A stretch of DNA of 64,000 nt. It comes from JAGXQV01 sp964527565. GTDB taxonomy: Bacteria > Pseudomonadota > Gammaproteobacteria > Burkholderiales > Sulfuricellaceae. The notes beneath the pieces are model-generated. The model was not told where the DNA came from. It worked only from the letters and a program-made list of their open reading frames with translations, and ran no database searches. Made by a program: the position numbers and the translations under genes. Of this stretch, positions 34,336 to 42,730 are shown piece after piece (position 1 is the first letter of the stretch; every line of letters begins with the position of its first letter). The DNA lies in NCBI GenBank assembly GCA_964527565.1, contig CAZGOY010000004.1:1-64000 (forward strand). The letters are read 5' to 3'.

Positions 34336-36087
34336 TCAAACGCAGCCATTACCGATGATCAGATTTCTCTGCGGGGTATTGCCTGTTCCGTTGCACGGTG
34401 CTTCGATGCGCTGCTGGCGTAGGTAAACGAGTTCCCGCCGCTCTGTCAGGACCATGCGATTGTTTGTCCGGTTGATCAGTTCCGCCCGAATGAAAAAATT
34501 GATTCCCGGAACAATCCAGAAACGGCGTTCCAGCTCGATGTTGCGTTTTTCACCTTGCGCCCATCCCTTGCCCTGAATCAGGAAAGCGTGGAACTCGCCC
34601 AGCTGTGTGCAAATTTTTTCAAGAGAGGCGATGCGCAGGTCGAGAGTAACAACTTGCGTACCCCGTTTCGGATGCTGCTGGGTCCAGCCAGCCGTCCACT
34701 TCTTTCCCACCTGCAATTCAAAAGGAACCAGTTGCGCTGGAATGTTTTTTGAACCGCGCAAAGGCGTAGCGACTTCATTCCCCATCAGGTCGAAAACCCA
34801 TTTTCCGTCATTGCCTTCCACGCGGTCGGCTTCGCTGTCGACGCGGGTGATGAGTATGTCCGCCGTTCCCATTTCAACGCCCGTCAACAGGTCGCTGGTG
34901 CGGAAGGTGGCTTGGTCGCCCACGGTGAATTTACGCCCCAGGGGATGGCGTCCGGCTGAATAGGGGTTGGACGAAGGCTGGATGAAGGGTGTCACGGCAG
35001 CGCCCGGCTTGAGTTCAATCGCCGGGGTTGGCGATTGCGGCGACGGAGCGGCAGAGGGGGCTTGCTGTTGCGCCATGGCCGTGGTGCCGGGCATGCCTTG
35101 CGGGTTTTGCGTGATGCTGGTGAGGCTGGATCTTGGCCTTTCGATCTCCGCCAGCAAGCGGCTGAGCCTAGCCTGCGCGATTTCCGCGAAGCGTCCGTTG
35201 GGAAATTTCCGCAGGTAGGCTACCCAATCATCAGGGCTTTGGGAGGCTTTGATGCGCGTCCATTCGGCAAGGTCGTCTTCAACGAGTTTTTCCAATTCGT
35301 CGTCGGAAAGTTTTTTCTGCGCCTCATCGAAAAGGTAGACATCATTTTCCAGAGAAGTGGTTTCCCAGGGAATCTGTTCGCCTCGGGATTGCAAACGCAC
35401 GTTGAGGCGCACGCGCTTCAGGCCGTCCTCAATGCGGGTGCCGCGCACGGAGAGCTCGCGCAGCAGGTTTTCGGTGTAAAGGCCATTTTTCCCCACGCCA
35501 TCGGAGGCGACATTGCCCGGTGAAGTGGCGTAAGCAAGCAGACTGCCGACGGGCGCGTCAAATTGTGAAAGTCCTTGGTGCTCAGGCTGGTAACGGCTGC
35601 CAAACGGGTTGTTGCGACAGGCATCGAGAATGATGATGAAGGTTTTGTCCCCGGCGGCATCCAGCTTGCCGAGAAGCAGTCCGAGATCGACGCAGCGCTG
35701 TTTCAGTTGCGCCGCACTCGATACTTCCGCATCCACGGGTAGCAGGTAATTGCGCCAGTCAAGCTGCGCGCCATGTCCGGCATAATAAAAAACGGCAAGC
35801 CGGGTTTGGGTACGTTGCACGGCATCGCCAAAGCGCTCAATCGCTGAAACGATGTCGGCCCGGTTTACATCCAGGCAGGTATCCACGGCAAAGCCAGCCG
35901 CCCCCAAGAGGCCGGATATGGAGCGGGCGTCGTTGACAGGGTTTGCCAGCGGGGCGTGCGGGTAGGCGCCATTGCCAATGACCAGGGCCTGCCGCGAAGG
36001 ATCAATGGCATTTGCCCAAACGCGCTCCATTGCCAGTAAAGGGGGCAATCCTGCAAGGCATTTCACGAAATCGCGGCGCGTGATCAT
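34336..36087 (-). CDS. Caspase-like (C14) protein with a secreted N-terminus
   Basis: 583 aa. An N-terminal RRDFVKCLAGLPPLLAM looks like a Tat signal. Residues 32-275 are a caspase-like domain with the catalytic pair His105 (FYYAGHGAQ) and Cys157 (IILDACRNNPF). A Pro/Gln-rich linker (about 340-390) leads to a C-terminal beta-rich domain. Such proteins are orthocaspases or metacaspase relatives that cleave after basic or acidic residues. The ATG at 36087 has AAGGAG; the frame runs further upstream without homology. Confidence 0.8.
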   Translation of the reverse strand: MITRRDFVKCLAGLPPLLAMERVWANAIDPSRQALVIGNGAYPHAPLANPVNDARSISGLLGAAGFAVDTCLDVNRADIVSAIERFGDAVQRTQTRLAVFYYAGHGAQLDWRNYLLPVDAEVSSAAQLKQRCVDLGLLLGKLDAAGDKTFIIILDACRNNPFGSRYQPEHQGLSQFDAPVGSLLAYATSPGNVASDGVGKNGLYTENLLRELSVRGTRIEDGLKRVRLNVRLQSRGEQIPWETTSLENDVYLFDEAQKKLSDDELEKLVEDDLAEWTRIKASQSPDDWVAYLRKFPNGRFAEIAQARLSRLLAEIERPRSSLTSITQNPQGMPGTTAMAQQQAPSAAPSPQSPTPAIELKPGAAVTPFIQPSSNPYSAGRHPLGRKFTVGDQATFRTSDLLTGVEMGTADILITRVDSEADRVEGNDGKWVFDLMGNEVATPLRGSKNIPAQLVPFELQVGKKWTAGWTQQHPKRGTQVVTLDLRIASLEKICTQLGEFHAFLIQGKGWAQGEKRNIELERRFWIVPGINFFIRAELINRTNNRMVLTERRELVYLRQQRIEAPCNGTGNTPQRNLIIGNGCV

Positions 36088-36143
36088 GTGAATCTCCTTG
36101 GGAAACAAGGGGGGGCGTAATCCCCTGTGCTTTGCGGGAAAGG

Positions 36144-36254
36144 CTATTCGTAACCGAGGCTTTTCAGCGCCCGTTCGTCGTCCGCCCAACCACTCAAGAG
36201 CAGCAATGGAAGCTGCAACCAGAGAATCAATGGGATACGGATTGGCTGTCTCAT
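36144..36254 (-). CDS. Possible small secreted or membrane peptide, 36 aa
   Basis: ATG 36254 preceded by AGGA about 9 nt upstream opens MRQPIRIPLILWLQLPLLLLSGWADDERALKSLGYE: a strongly hydrophobic signal-like core and a short charged tail. It lies just upstream of the caspase-like gene on the same strand. Coding is supported only by the ribosome site and composition. Confidence 0.35.
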   Translation of the reverse strand: MRQPIRIPLILWLQLPLLLLSGWADDERALKSLGYE

Positions 36255-36544
36255 CCTGGCCGATTCCTGTGTTGACCTGACGCCTATTATGCCGCGCTCG
36301 CCAGTCTGGTTTGTTCGACCGTCCACTCAAAGTGCCAGGGCTGCCGCGCAAGACGTTGAACAGACCGTAGATGCCGTAGCCGAGTACGGGCAGACCCGAG
36401 ACGATGCGCGTTAAGGGCAGGAAATTCAACGGACTTTCGGGGAGTATGGCTGACGCCGGGTGCCGCGGTCAATCGCCAATTTCGCGATAGTAGGCATCAG
36501 GCGTTGCCAAACCGATGCATGACCTCATCGAATCAAGAAAACAC

Positions 36545-36572
36545 TTGACGCATCCATACCGGTCGGTATCTA
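36545..36572 (+). promoter_or_regulatory. Promoter and operator of the TetR gene
   Basis: TTGACG (36545-36550) and TATCTA (36567-36572) with a 16-bp spacer, and the palindrome ATACCGGTCGGTAT (36556-36569) lying between and over the -10. A longer form of this palindrome precedes the next operon, so the TetR protein probably represses both. Confidence 0.65.
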
Positions 36573-36580
36573 ATTGTCGC

Positions 36581-37180
36581 ATGCAAACCAAACAACCCGA
36601 TATCACCCGCGAGAAAGTTCTCGAAGCGGCATTCTGCGAAATCCACCGCAGCGGCTTCCAGGCAGCAAGCATCGCCAACATCCTGGCCAGCACCGGGCTG
36701 ACCAAGGGCGCGCTATACCACCATTTCCCGACCAAGCAGGCATTGGGGCTGGCGGTGGTGGACGAGGTCATTTACCGGCGGCTGGAGGAGCGTTATTTCA
36801 TTCCCCTGAGGGAAAGCGCGCATCCGCTCGGCACCCTGCTGGGTTTTCTGGAAATCGCCCCGGAGCGCGCCGACGAACTGGTGCCGCTGGGCTGCCCGCT
36901 CAACAACCTGATGCAGGAAATGAGCCCCATAGACGCCGAGTTCCGCGGCCATCTATGCAAGGTGATGAACACTTGGCGGGAATCGCTGGAAGCTGCGCTG
37001 CGGCGCGCGCAAGCGCAAGGCGAACTGCGCGCCGGGGTGGACTGCGCCGAAGCCGCGCTGTTCATCTTTTCCGCCTGGGAAGGCTGCATCGGCACGGCCA
37101 AGAGCCTGCAATCCAGCGAAGCGCTGCTGGTATGCGGTCGCCAATTGCAGGTCTATATTCGCAGCCTGCGCCCTGGCTAA
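36581..37180 (+). CDS. TetR-family regulator (NemR/AcrR-like)
   Basis: 199 aa. HTH at residues 6-52: ITREKVLEAAFCEIHRSGFQAASIANILASTGLTKGALYHHFPTKQALGL. The ligand domain has several Cys residues (VPLGCPLNNLM, VDCAEAAL, WEGCIG), so thiol sensing of electrophiles as in NemR is possible. The ATG at 36581 comes 9 bp after the -10 box, so the mRNA is nearly leaderless at the 5' end. It controls itself and probably the tusA-tautomerase-nitroreductase operon through paired palindromes. Confidence 0.8.
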   Translation: MQTKQPDITREKVLEAAFCEIHRSGFQAASIANILASTGLTKGALYHHFPTKQALGLAVVDEVIYRRLEERYFIPLRESAHPLGTLLGFLEIAPERADELVPLGCPLNNLMQEMSPIDAEFRGHLCKVMNTWRESLEAALRRAQAQGELRAGVDCAEAALFIFSAWEGCIGTAKSLQSSEALLVCGRQLQVYIRSLRPG

Positions 37181-37197
37181 GTTTTTTCACCCCAACC

Positions 37198-37215
37198 ATA
37201 CCGACTGGTCGGTAT
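37198..37215 (+). promoter_or_regulatory. TetR operator of the downstream operon
   Basis: ATACCGACTGGTCGGTAT, an inverted repeat with ATACCGAC half-sites, shares ATACCG and GTCGGTAT with the operator of the tetR promoter. It is 20 bp before the ATG of the short frame at 37235. Confidence 0.65.
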
Positions 37216-37234
37216 ACACACAAGGAGAACCGCC

Positions 37235-37387
37235 ATGCCGTTGATCCAAACCGTCATAGCATCGCAAATTCAAGATCGGGTTGCGGGTTTCGGCCCCCCA
37301 GGCAGTACCGGGGCATCCCCAATACCCTCATCGTTCATGACTTCCGCGCCCACGGGGCGGATGGCATGTTTCGCTCTTTCCCGCTAA
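37235..37387 (+). pseudogene. Short frame, possibly the broken first gene of the TetR-controlled operon
   Basis: AAGGAG before ATG 37235 is a strong site, but the frame ends after 50 codons (MPLIQTVIASQIQDRVAGFG ...). A second frame over the same DNA reads IPNTLIVHDFRAHGADGMF, which looks more protein-like. A frameshifted or truncated gene fits both facts. Family not recognised. Confidence 0.35.
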
Positions 37388-37411
37388 GCAACGACGATCC
37401 AGGAGACACCC

Positions 37412-37639
37412 ATGAACTTCGACAAAGAACTCGACGCAAAAGGCTTGAACTGCCCACTGCCCATACTGCGCACCAAAAAAGTCCTGGCCGATCTCACCGC
37501 CGGACAGACACTGCGGGTTACCGCCACTGATCCCGGATCGGTGAAAGATATGCAGGCCTTCGCCAAGCAAACCGGCAACGAGCTCCTGGCTAGCGAACAA
37601 GCAGCCGGGGAATTCGTGTTCTACCTCAAGAAAAAATAA
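37412..37639 (+). CDS. tusA: TusA-family sulfur carrier protein
   Basis: 75 aa, normal length. AKGLNCPLPILRTKKVLADLTAGQTLRVTATDPGSVKDMQAFA has the family's Cys-Pro motif, the persulfide-carrying Cys14. Members move sulfane sulfur to tRNA thiolation, molybdopterin or oxidative sulfur pathways. AGGAGACACCC precedes the ATG. In an operon with a tautomerase and nitroreductase, a thiol-stress role is possible. Confidence 0.85.
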   Translation: MNFDKELDAKGLNCPLPILRTKKVLADLTAGQTLRVTATDPGSVKDMQAFAKQTGNELLASEQAAGEFVFYLKKK

Positions 37640-37718
37640 AGCGCGGAAAAGCATGAACGCCAGCGTTGCCACACGGCGATGCTGCACCTTCCTGCGCCCA
37701 TCTTTCAGGAGATCGACC

Positions 37719-38120
37719 ATGCCCTATTTAAATGCCAAGCTATCCATCGTTCCATCAGAAGAACTTACCACCGGAATCGCCGCGCGCCTGACTGATCTGA
37801 CCGCCTCGCTCTTACACAAGAAGCGGGAATTAACTTCTGTCGCCGTCGAATACATCCCTCCCGCGCAATGGTTCATTGGAGGCGAATCTCTGAATGCGCA
37901 TAATCTCATCACTTTCCATCTCGACATCAAGGTGACGGAAGGCACCAACACCAAGGATGAGAAAGCCGCTTACGTAGCTCAGGTTTTCGACGCCGTCGCT
38001 ACGCTGCTCGGCAACCTCCACCCGACGAGTTATATTGTCATCCATGAAGTGGGCGGCGACGCCTGGGGCTATCATGGGAAAACTCAGGAATACCGCTACA
38101 TTCAGGGCAAGACCCTGTAA
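37719..38120 (+). CDS. Tautomerase-superfamily protein
   Basis: 133 aa, longer than the 60-aa 4-oxalocrotonate tautomerase subunit and compatible with a fused pair of beta-alpha-beta units. N-terminal MPYLNAKLSI keeps Pro2, the catalytic base once Met is removed. CAGGAG precedes the ATG. It follows tusA by about 80 bp on the same strand. Substrate unknown. Confidence 0.75.
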   Translation: MPYLNAKLSIVPSEELTTGIAARLTDLTASLLHKKRELTSVAVEYIPPAQWFIGGESLNAHNLITFHLDIKVTEGTNTKDEKAAYVAQVFDAVATLLGNLHPTSYIVIHEVGGDAWGYHGKTQEYRYIQGKTL

Positions 38121-38161
38121 AGTCGCCGCCGAACCAGGTATCTTTTTTTGAGGAGAAGAAA

Positions 38162-38779
38162 ATGAACGTCAGCCACGCCATCGAAACCCGTCGCGCAGTC
38201 AAAGCCTTCGACCCGGAACACCGCATGAGCGAAGCAGAGGTCGAGCGCCTGTTGTCGCTCGCCGTGCTCAGCCCGACCGCTTTCAACATCCAAAACTGGC
38301 GTTTCGTGCTGCTGCGCGACCCGGAACTGCGCCGGTCGGTCCGCGCCGCCGCCTGGGATCAGGCGCAAGTCACCGACGCCTCGCTGCTGGTGGTGCTGAC
38401 TGCCGACCTCAAGGCGTGGGACAAGGAACCGGCGCGCTACTGGCGCGATGCGCCGCAACCGGTGCGGGACTATCTGGTGCCGGCAATCGGCCAGTATTAC
38501 CAGGGACGGGAGCAGGTGCAGCGCGACGAGGCGATGCGTTCCTGTGGCATCGCGGCGATGACGTTGATGCTGGCGGCGCGGGAGATGGGCTATGACTCCT
38601 GCCCGATGGACGGCTTCGATTTCGACGCGGTGGGCAAGCTCATCGACTTGCCGTCCGACCATGCGATTGCGATGTTCGTCGCCATCGGCAAGGGCTTCAA
38701 TGCTCCCTGGCCGCGCGGCGGCCAGTTGGCGCTGGACGAAGTGATGGTCATCGACCGCTTCAGTAAATCGATAGGGTAA
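38162..38779 (+). CDS. Nitroreductase-family protein
   Basis: 205 aa, usual length. FMN-binding signatures: ETRRAVKAFDP at the N-terminus, SPTAFNIQNWRFVLL, and the central helices GIAAMTLMLAAREMGYDSCPMDGFD. Nitroreductases use NAD(P)H to reduce quinones and nitroaromatics. AGGAGAAG precedes the ATG. Under a TetR operator, it may be induced by electrophiles, as NemA is. Confidence 0.85.
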   Translation: MNVSHAIETRRAVKAFDPEHRMSEAEVERLLSLAVLSPTAFNIQNWRFVLLRDPELRRSVRAAAWDQAQVTDASLLVVLTADLKAWDKEPARYWRDAPQPVRDYLVPAIGQYYQGREQVQRDEAMRSCGIAAMTLMLAAREMGYDSCPMDGFDFDAVGKLIDLPSDHAIAMFVAIGKGFNAPWPRGGQLALDEVMVIDRFSKSIG

Positions 38780-38876
38780 GCAAACCGATGGGGGGCGGAC
38801 TCGGCTGAAACTGGATAAGCCCTGCCGCGACTCCCATCGGCGTAGGTGTTGATGTTTACGTCAGCCTCACCTCAAG

Positions 38877-39845
38877 TCATTTTTCAGGTGCCGTGCACGC
38901 CGGGCAAGGATTGATTTCCACCGTGAGGTGGGCGAGTTCCTCGTGTTCGGCGAGCAAGTCCTTGACGGCTTGCGGGGTGACGGAGGGATCGCCGCTGACC
39001 AGGCAGAGGATGCAGGCGTACTGGCCGCGCCCCACGCGCCACAAGTGAAAATCGGCGATGCTGGTGGTGGCCGCCCACGCGGGGTGGCGTTCCAGGGCGT
39101 CGCGGATTTCCGTTGCAACGGGGGCATCCATTTCGCGATCCAGCAGCACCTGGGCGCTTTCGCGCGCCAATCCCCAGGCCCATACGGCCACCACCAGCGT
39201 GCCGGCAATGCCGATCAGCGGGTCAAGCCAGTTCCAGCCCAGCAGCATGCCGCCGGAGAGGGCGAGGATGGCCAGCAGCGAGGTGGCGGTGTCGGCGAGC
39301 ACGTGCAGATAGGCGGCGCGCAGGTTGAGGTCGTGGTGCTGCGCGCCATGCGCGTGACCGTGTTCATGTTCGTGAGGGTGCCCGTGGCGGTGCGCGTCCC
39401 TCAGCAGGAAAGCGCTGGCCAGGTTGGTCGCCAGGCCGACGCAGGCCACGACGATGGCTTCGGCATAGGCGATGGGGCGCGGGTCGAACAGCCTTTCCAG
39501 CGAGGCCCAACCCATGTTGGCGGCCACGGCGAGCAGCAGGATGGCGCTGGCGAAGCCGGCCAGCACTTCGATCTTCCAGGTGCCGAAGGCGAAGCGCCGG
39601 TCGTGGGCGTAGCGCCGCGCGGCAGCGTAGGCAAAGGCGGAAAGGCCGATGGCCAGCGCATGGGAACTCATATGCCAGCCGTCGGCCAGCAGCGCCATCG
39701 AGTTGTAGTGCCAGCCGGCCCAGATTTCCACGACCATCACCACCAGGGTGAGCGCCAGCACCAAGCGGGTGTTTCTTTCTCCCCGGCGGTTGCCTTGGTC
39801 GAACAGGTGGGGGTGCGTCCAGGCGCTCAAATCATGGCTGTGCAT
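38877..39845 (-). CDS. CDF metal exporter (DmeF-like)
   Basis: 322 aa. Starts MHSHDLSAWTHPHLFDQGN, the His-rich DmeF signature, then six transmembrane helices with NSMALLADGWHMSSHAL (the HxxxD-type metal site of helix 2) and HVLADTATSLLAILAL (helix 5). A His-rich loop (HRHGHPHEHEHGHAHG) lies between helices 4 and 5, and a cytoplasmic tail ends the protein with CPAC. DmeF exports cobalt and nickel. The start at 39845 is preferred; ATG 39854 is also in frame. It overlaps the thioredoxin-like gene by 14 nt. Confidence 0.85.
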   Translation of the reverse strand: MHSHDLSAWTHPHLFDQGNRRGERNTRLVLALTLVVMVVEIWAGWHYNSMALLADGWHMSSHALAIGLSAFAYAAARRYAHDRRFAFGTWKIEVLAGFASAILLLAVAANMGWASLERLFDPRPIAYAEAIVVACVGLATNLASAFLLRDAHRHGHPHEHEHGHAHGAQHHDLNLRAAYLHVLADTATSLLAILALSGGMLLGWNWLDPLIGIAGTLVVAVWAWGLARESAQVLLDREMDAPVATEIRDALERHPAWAATTSIADFHLWRVGRGQYACILCLVSGDPSVTPQAVKDLLAEHEELAHLTVEINPCPACTAPEK

Positions 39846-40356
39846 GGCGGGCATGATCGCAAATTTCCAGGTTTTTCGCGAGCCACGCGGCGCTGATTTC
39901 GCCGCTGTGCGCGGCGCACAGCGAGCCGTCCCTGCGCAGCAGGGCGCTGTAGGGAAGCGCGCCGCTACGGTTGCCAAAGCGGCGCAGCAGGCCGCGCGGT
40001 TCGGGCGGACCGAGCAGGGCGACGTGGTCGTCCGGCGCGCCCGGCACCTGCGGCCAGTGGGCGCGGGTTTCGGCAAGGGTTTGCAGGGACACCGTAACCA
40101 GACGGAATCCCTGCCTGGACGCGGCATCCAGCAGCATCGGCAGTTCGGCCACGCAGGGCGGGCAATCGGCGCGCCAGAAATTGACCAGGGTGAGGCGGGG
40201 TGCCAGTTCGTTCAGACGCACGAAGCCGCTACCCTCGATGCGCGCCAGTTCGAAATCCAGCGCCTGGGCACCTGCCGGAAAGCACAGCAGGAAACCCAGG
40301 CTGGTGGCGCTGAATACTTTGCGGGCTGCTTTAAAGTTCAAACCGGACCCCGGCAT
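39832..40356 (-). CDS. TlpA/thioredoxin-like secreted protein
   Basis: 174 aa. Signal peptide (FSATSLGFLLCFPAGAQA) followed by a thioredoxin fold with active site NFWRADCPPC (CxxC at residues 65-68) and ELPMLLDAASRQGFRLVTVSLQ. Acts in the periplasm as a thiol reductant or isomerase. It lies between the TonB receptor (overlapping its 3' end by 26 nt) and the CDF gene; a role in keeping metal ligand thiols reduced is inferred. Confidence 0.8.
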   Translation of the reverse strand: MPGSGLNFKAARKVFSATSLGFLLCFPAGAQALDFELARIEGSGFVRLNELAPRLTLVNFWRADCPPCVAELPMLLDAASRQGFRLVTVSLQTLAETRAHWPQVPGAPDDHVALLGPPEPRGLLRRFGNRSGALPYSALLRRDGSLCAAHSGEISAAWLAKNLEICDHARHAQP

Positions 40357-42511
40357 AAGCCTGCCGCCCGCGCGTCGGGCCCCAGAAATGGGTCACGTCG
40401 TAGTTGCCGGCGGCATCCGTCCACAGGAAATCTTCGTGCTTGATCTGGCGGAAATCGAACAGGTTGTTGACGCCCAGCACCAGCGAGGCGGTCTTGTTGA
40501 GCTTGTAGCGGCTGGTGAGATCGACTACCCAGAAGGCCGGGCTTTTGTCGAGCTTGGCGCTGCCGTCCATGTTGTAGCGCGGGGTGTTGGCGTAATCGTA
40601 GAAACGCCTGAGGTCGATGGGTGCGGTCCAGGTGGCGCGGGCGAGGATGTCCCAGTTGCCGACATCGTAATCCAGGCGCAGATAAACGCGCTCGTCGGGG
40701 CGGGCGAAGGTGAGGTCGCCGGGGCGGAACTGGTAGTTGAATTTTTCCGCGCCGACAGTGCCTTCCAGCGCGTTGGAGAAGCGCCAGGTGTAGTTGGCGT
40801 CAATGCCTTTCACCACCACCGGTTCGGGGGATTGCGTGAACAGCGTGAGCGGCGCGCCGCTTATCGGGTCGCTGGCGCCGGAATCCAGCAGGGCGTAGTT
40901 CTTGATCTTGTTGTAATTGGCCGACACTACCAGGGCGTCGCGGTCGCCGCTGCGCGAGAAGGCATAGCTCAGGTTGTCGGAAGTTTCCGGGTTGTCGATG
41001 TGGCGCACGATGCGCGTGGTGGACAGAATGCCGTGATCCTGCTCGAAGAAGGAAGTCGGCGCGCGGAAGCCGCGCCCGACGGCGAAACGGCTGTTCATTT
41101 CGGGGCTGTGGTGCCACAGGGCGTTGAGGCGCGGGCTGGTGATGCCGCCGAACACGTTGTGCTTGTCGTAACGCACTGAGCCGTTCAGTTCCAGACGGTC
41201 CTCGAACAGGCTGCGCCAGGCTTGCACGTAGGCGCCGGGGGTACGGTAGACGTAATTGTCCAGCCCGTTGACCGCAGTGCCGTCGCCGAGAATGCCGTGC
41301 GACTCCAGGTCCTCGTAACGGTAGTTCAGGCCCACGGTGAGCAGGGTCGCGCCGATGGGCTGTTGCAGGCTGGCCTCGCTGTAATGCTGGTGCTGCTTGG
41401 CCTTGTAGTAGTCGCCCTCGTAGAACGAATCCTGGTCGTGGATGGCATAACCGAAGGCGAGCTTGAGCTTGGCGCCGCCTGCGAGCTTGCGCTCGCCCAC
41501 CATGAGCGCTTGCCGACGCTGGGTTTCGATGATTTCCGACATGCCGCCGCGCCCGCCGTCGTAGGGCAGCAGGACGCGCCCGTCGGCCAGGCGCATGGGG
41601 TTCTGTCCGTCGGCGGCAGCCTGGGCGAAATCGCCGTCGGGGCGGATCCAGCCCGCCGCATCGGGCGAGCCGCCTTTGCCGCCGCGCCAGTCGAAGGGGT
41701 TGCCGCTCATGTTGGCGCGGATGGCGCCGTAATCGGTGCCCAGCGCGCCGCCACCGCGTTTTTCATCGACCAGGTCGAGGCGTCCGCGCACCTTGAAGCC
41801 ACCGGCATCGTCGAGAAACAGGCCGAAGCCGCCCAGGGTGCGTTCGTAGCCGGTGAATTCGCCGACGCCATTGCTGTTGTGGTCAACGCTGTCGTGCTGG
41901 TTACGGTTGAGCGAGGCGGTAAAGGCGCCGCCCGCGAAGGGGCGCGCCAGGAAGCCGTCCAGGCGTTGGTAGCCGTATTCGCCGCCCTGTGCCTCGATCA
42001 CCGATTCCGCCTTTTGCGGGCGCCTGGAGACGATATTCACGGTGCCGGCCAGCGCTTCCGGCGCGATCAGACTGGTGCCGGCGCCGCGCGAAATGTCGAT
42101 GCGCTCCACGCCGTTGATGCCGATCATGTCCAGGCCGTAGGCGCTGGAGACCGAGGAGAAAATCGGCACGCCGTCGATCATGATGGTGGTAAAGCGCCCC
42201 GGTAAATTGTTGAGGGTGATGTTGCGCACGTTGCAGATGGAGCACTCGGTCTGCACGGAAATGCCGGGATTGTTGTCCACCGCCTCGTTCAGCGTGGCGG
42301 CGTTGGTCTTGCGGATGTCGGCCCCGGAAATCGATTCGGTCTTGATGATGTCGTCGCGTAGCTTGGGCTGCACCTTGGCCTGCGGCGCGGCCTTGACCTC
42401 GACGGTGGAAAGCTGGCGTTCCTGCGCGTGGGCGGTGGGCGTCAGGGCATAGGCCAGGAGGATGGCCAGGCTCAGGGGCTTGATGCGGGCGTGTCGGTCA
42501 ATCATTGGCAT
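40331..42511 (-). CDS. TonB-dependent receptor with a Cys-containing plug
   Basis: 726 aa, full length. Signal peptide (PLSLAILLAYALTPTAHAQ), TonB box (STVEVKAAP), plug (residues 50-170) and barrel ending in VRFEL. The plug carries VQTECSICNVRNITLNNL, two Cys residues three apart, unusual for TonB plugs and reminiscent of metal-binding or thiol-sensitive sites. Close neighbours encode a CxxC thioredoxin and a cobalt/nickel CDF exporter, so a metal substrate is plausible. GGAG at 8 nt precedes ATG 42511. A MITE sits in its upstream region. Confidence 0.85.
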   Translation of the reverse strand: MPMIDRHARIKPLSLAILLAYALTPTAHAQERQLSTVEVKAAPQAKVQPKLRDDIIKTESISGADIRKTNAATLNEAVDNNPGISVQTECSICNVRNITLNNLPGRFTTIMIDGVPIFSSVSSAYGLDMIGINGVERIDISRGAGTSLIAPEALAGTVNIVSRRPQKAESVIEAQGGEYGYQRLDGFLARPFAGGAFTASLNRNQHDSVDHNSNGVGEFTGYERTLGGFGLFLDDAGGFKVRGRLDLVDEKRGGGALGTDYGAIRANMSGNPFDWRGGKGGSPDAAGWIRPDGDFAQAAADGQNPMRLADGRVLLPYDGGRGGMSEIIETQRRQALMVGERKLAGGAKLKLAFGYAIHDQDSFYEGDYYKAKQHQHYSEASLQQPIGATLLTVGLNYRYEDLESHGILGDGTAVNGLDNYVYRTPGAYVQAWRSLFEDRLELNGSVRYDKHNVFGGITSPRLNALWHHSPEMNSRFAVGRGFRAPTSFFEQDHGILSTTRIVRHIDNPETSDNLSYAFSRSGDRDALVVSANYNKIKNYALLDSGASDPISGAPLTLFTQSPEPVVVKGIDANYTWRFSNALEGTVGAEKFNYQFRPGDLTFARPDERVYLRLDYDVGNWDILARATWTAPIDLRRFYDYANTPRYNMDGSAKLDKSPAFWVVDLTSRYKLNKTASLVLGVNNLFDFRQIKHEDFLWTDAAGNYDVTHFWGPTRGRQAYAGVRFEL

Positions 42512-42534
42512 GACGGAATCTCCAGAATCATTAG

Positions 42535-42714
42535 TTCTACTTTGTCAGATTACCAAATCCACTGATTTGGCAGGTTCCTTCCCCCCACGGGGGAAGGTCA
42601 GTATGGGGGCGAGATAATCATTCAACCAGTTGATTTATCTCACCCCCACCCCAGCCCTCCCCCACAGGGGGAGGGAGCTAAAACCCAATGTCGAGGCAAT
42701 CTGACAAAGTAGAA
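42535..42714. mobile_element. MITE with 17-bp inverted ends and TTAG target duplication
   Basis: 180 bp. Ends TTCTACTTTGTCAGATT (42535-42551) and the exact complement (42698-42714), flanked by direct TTAG copies (42531-42534 and 42715-42718). Inside are two hairpins (CCTTCCCCCCACGGGGGAAGG-like and CCTCCCCCACAGGGGGAGG). No transposase. It separates exbD from the TonB receptor gene, so it probably influences receptor expression or termination. Confidence 0.8.
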
Positions 42715-42730
42715 TTAGGGGGGGGTGTTT

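Noticed and set aside
36329..36429. Gene starting MNFLPLTRIVSGLPVLGYG upstream of the caspase-like gene
   Set aside because: Hydrophobic start looks attractive but no ribosome site exists and the frame continues through non-coding DNA into the caspase gene; a start at 36087 with AAGGAG is much better.
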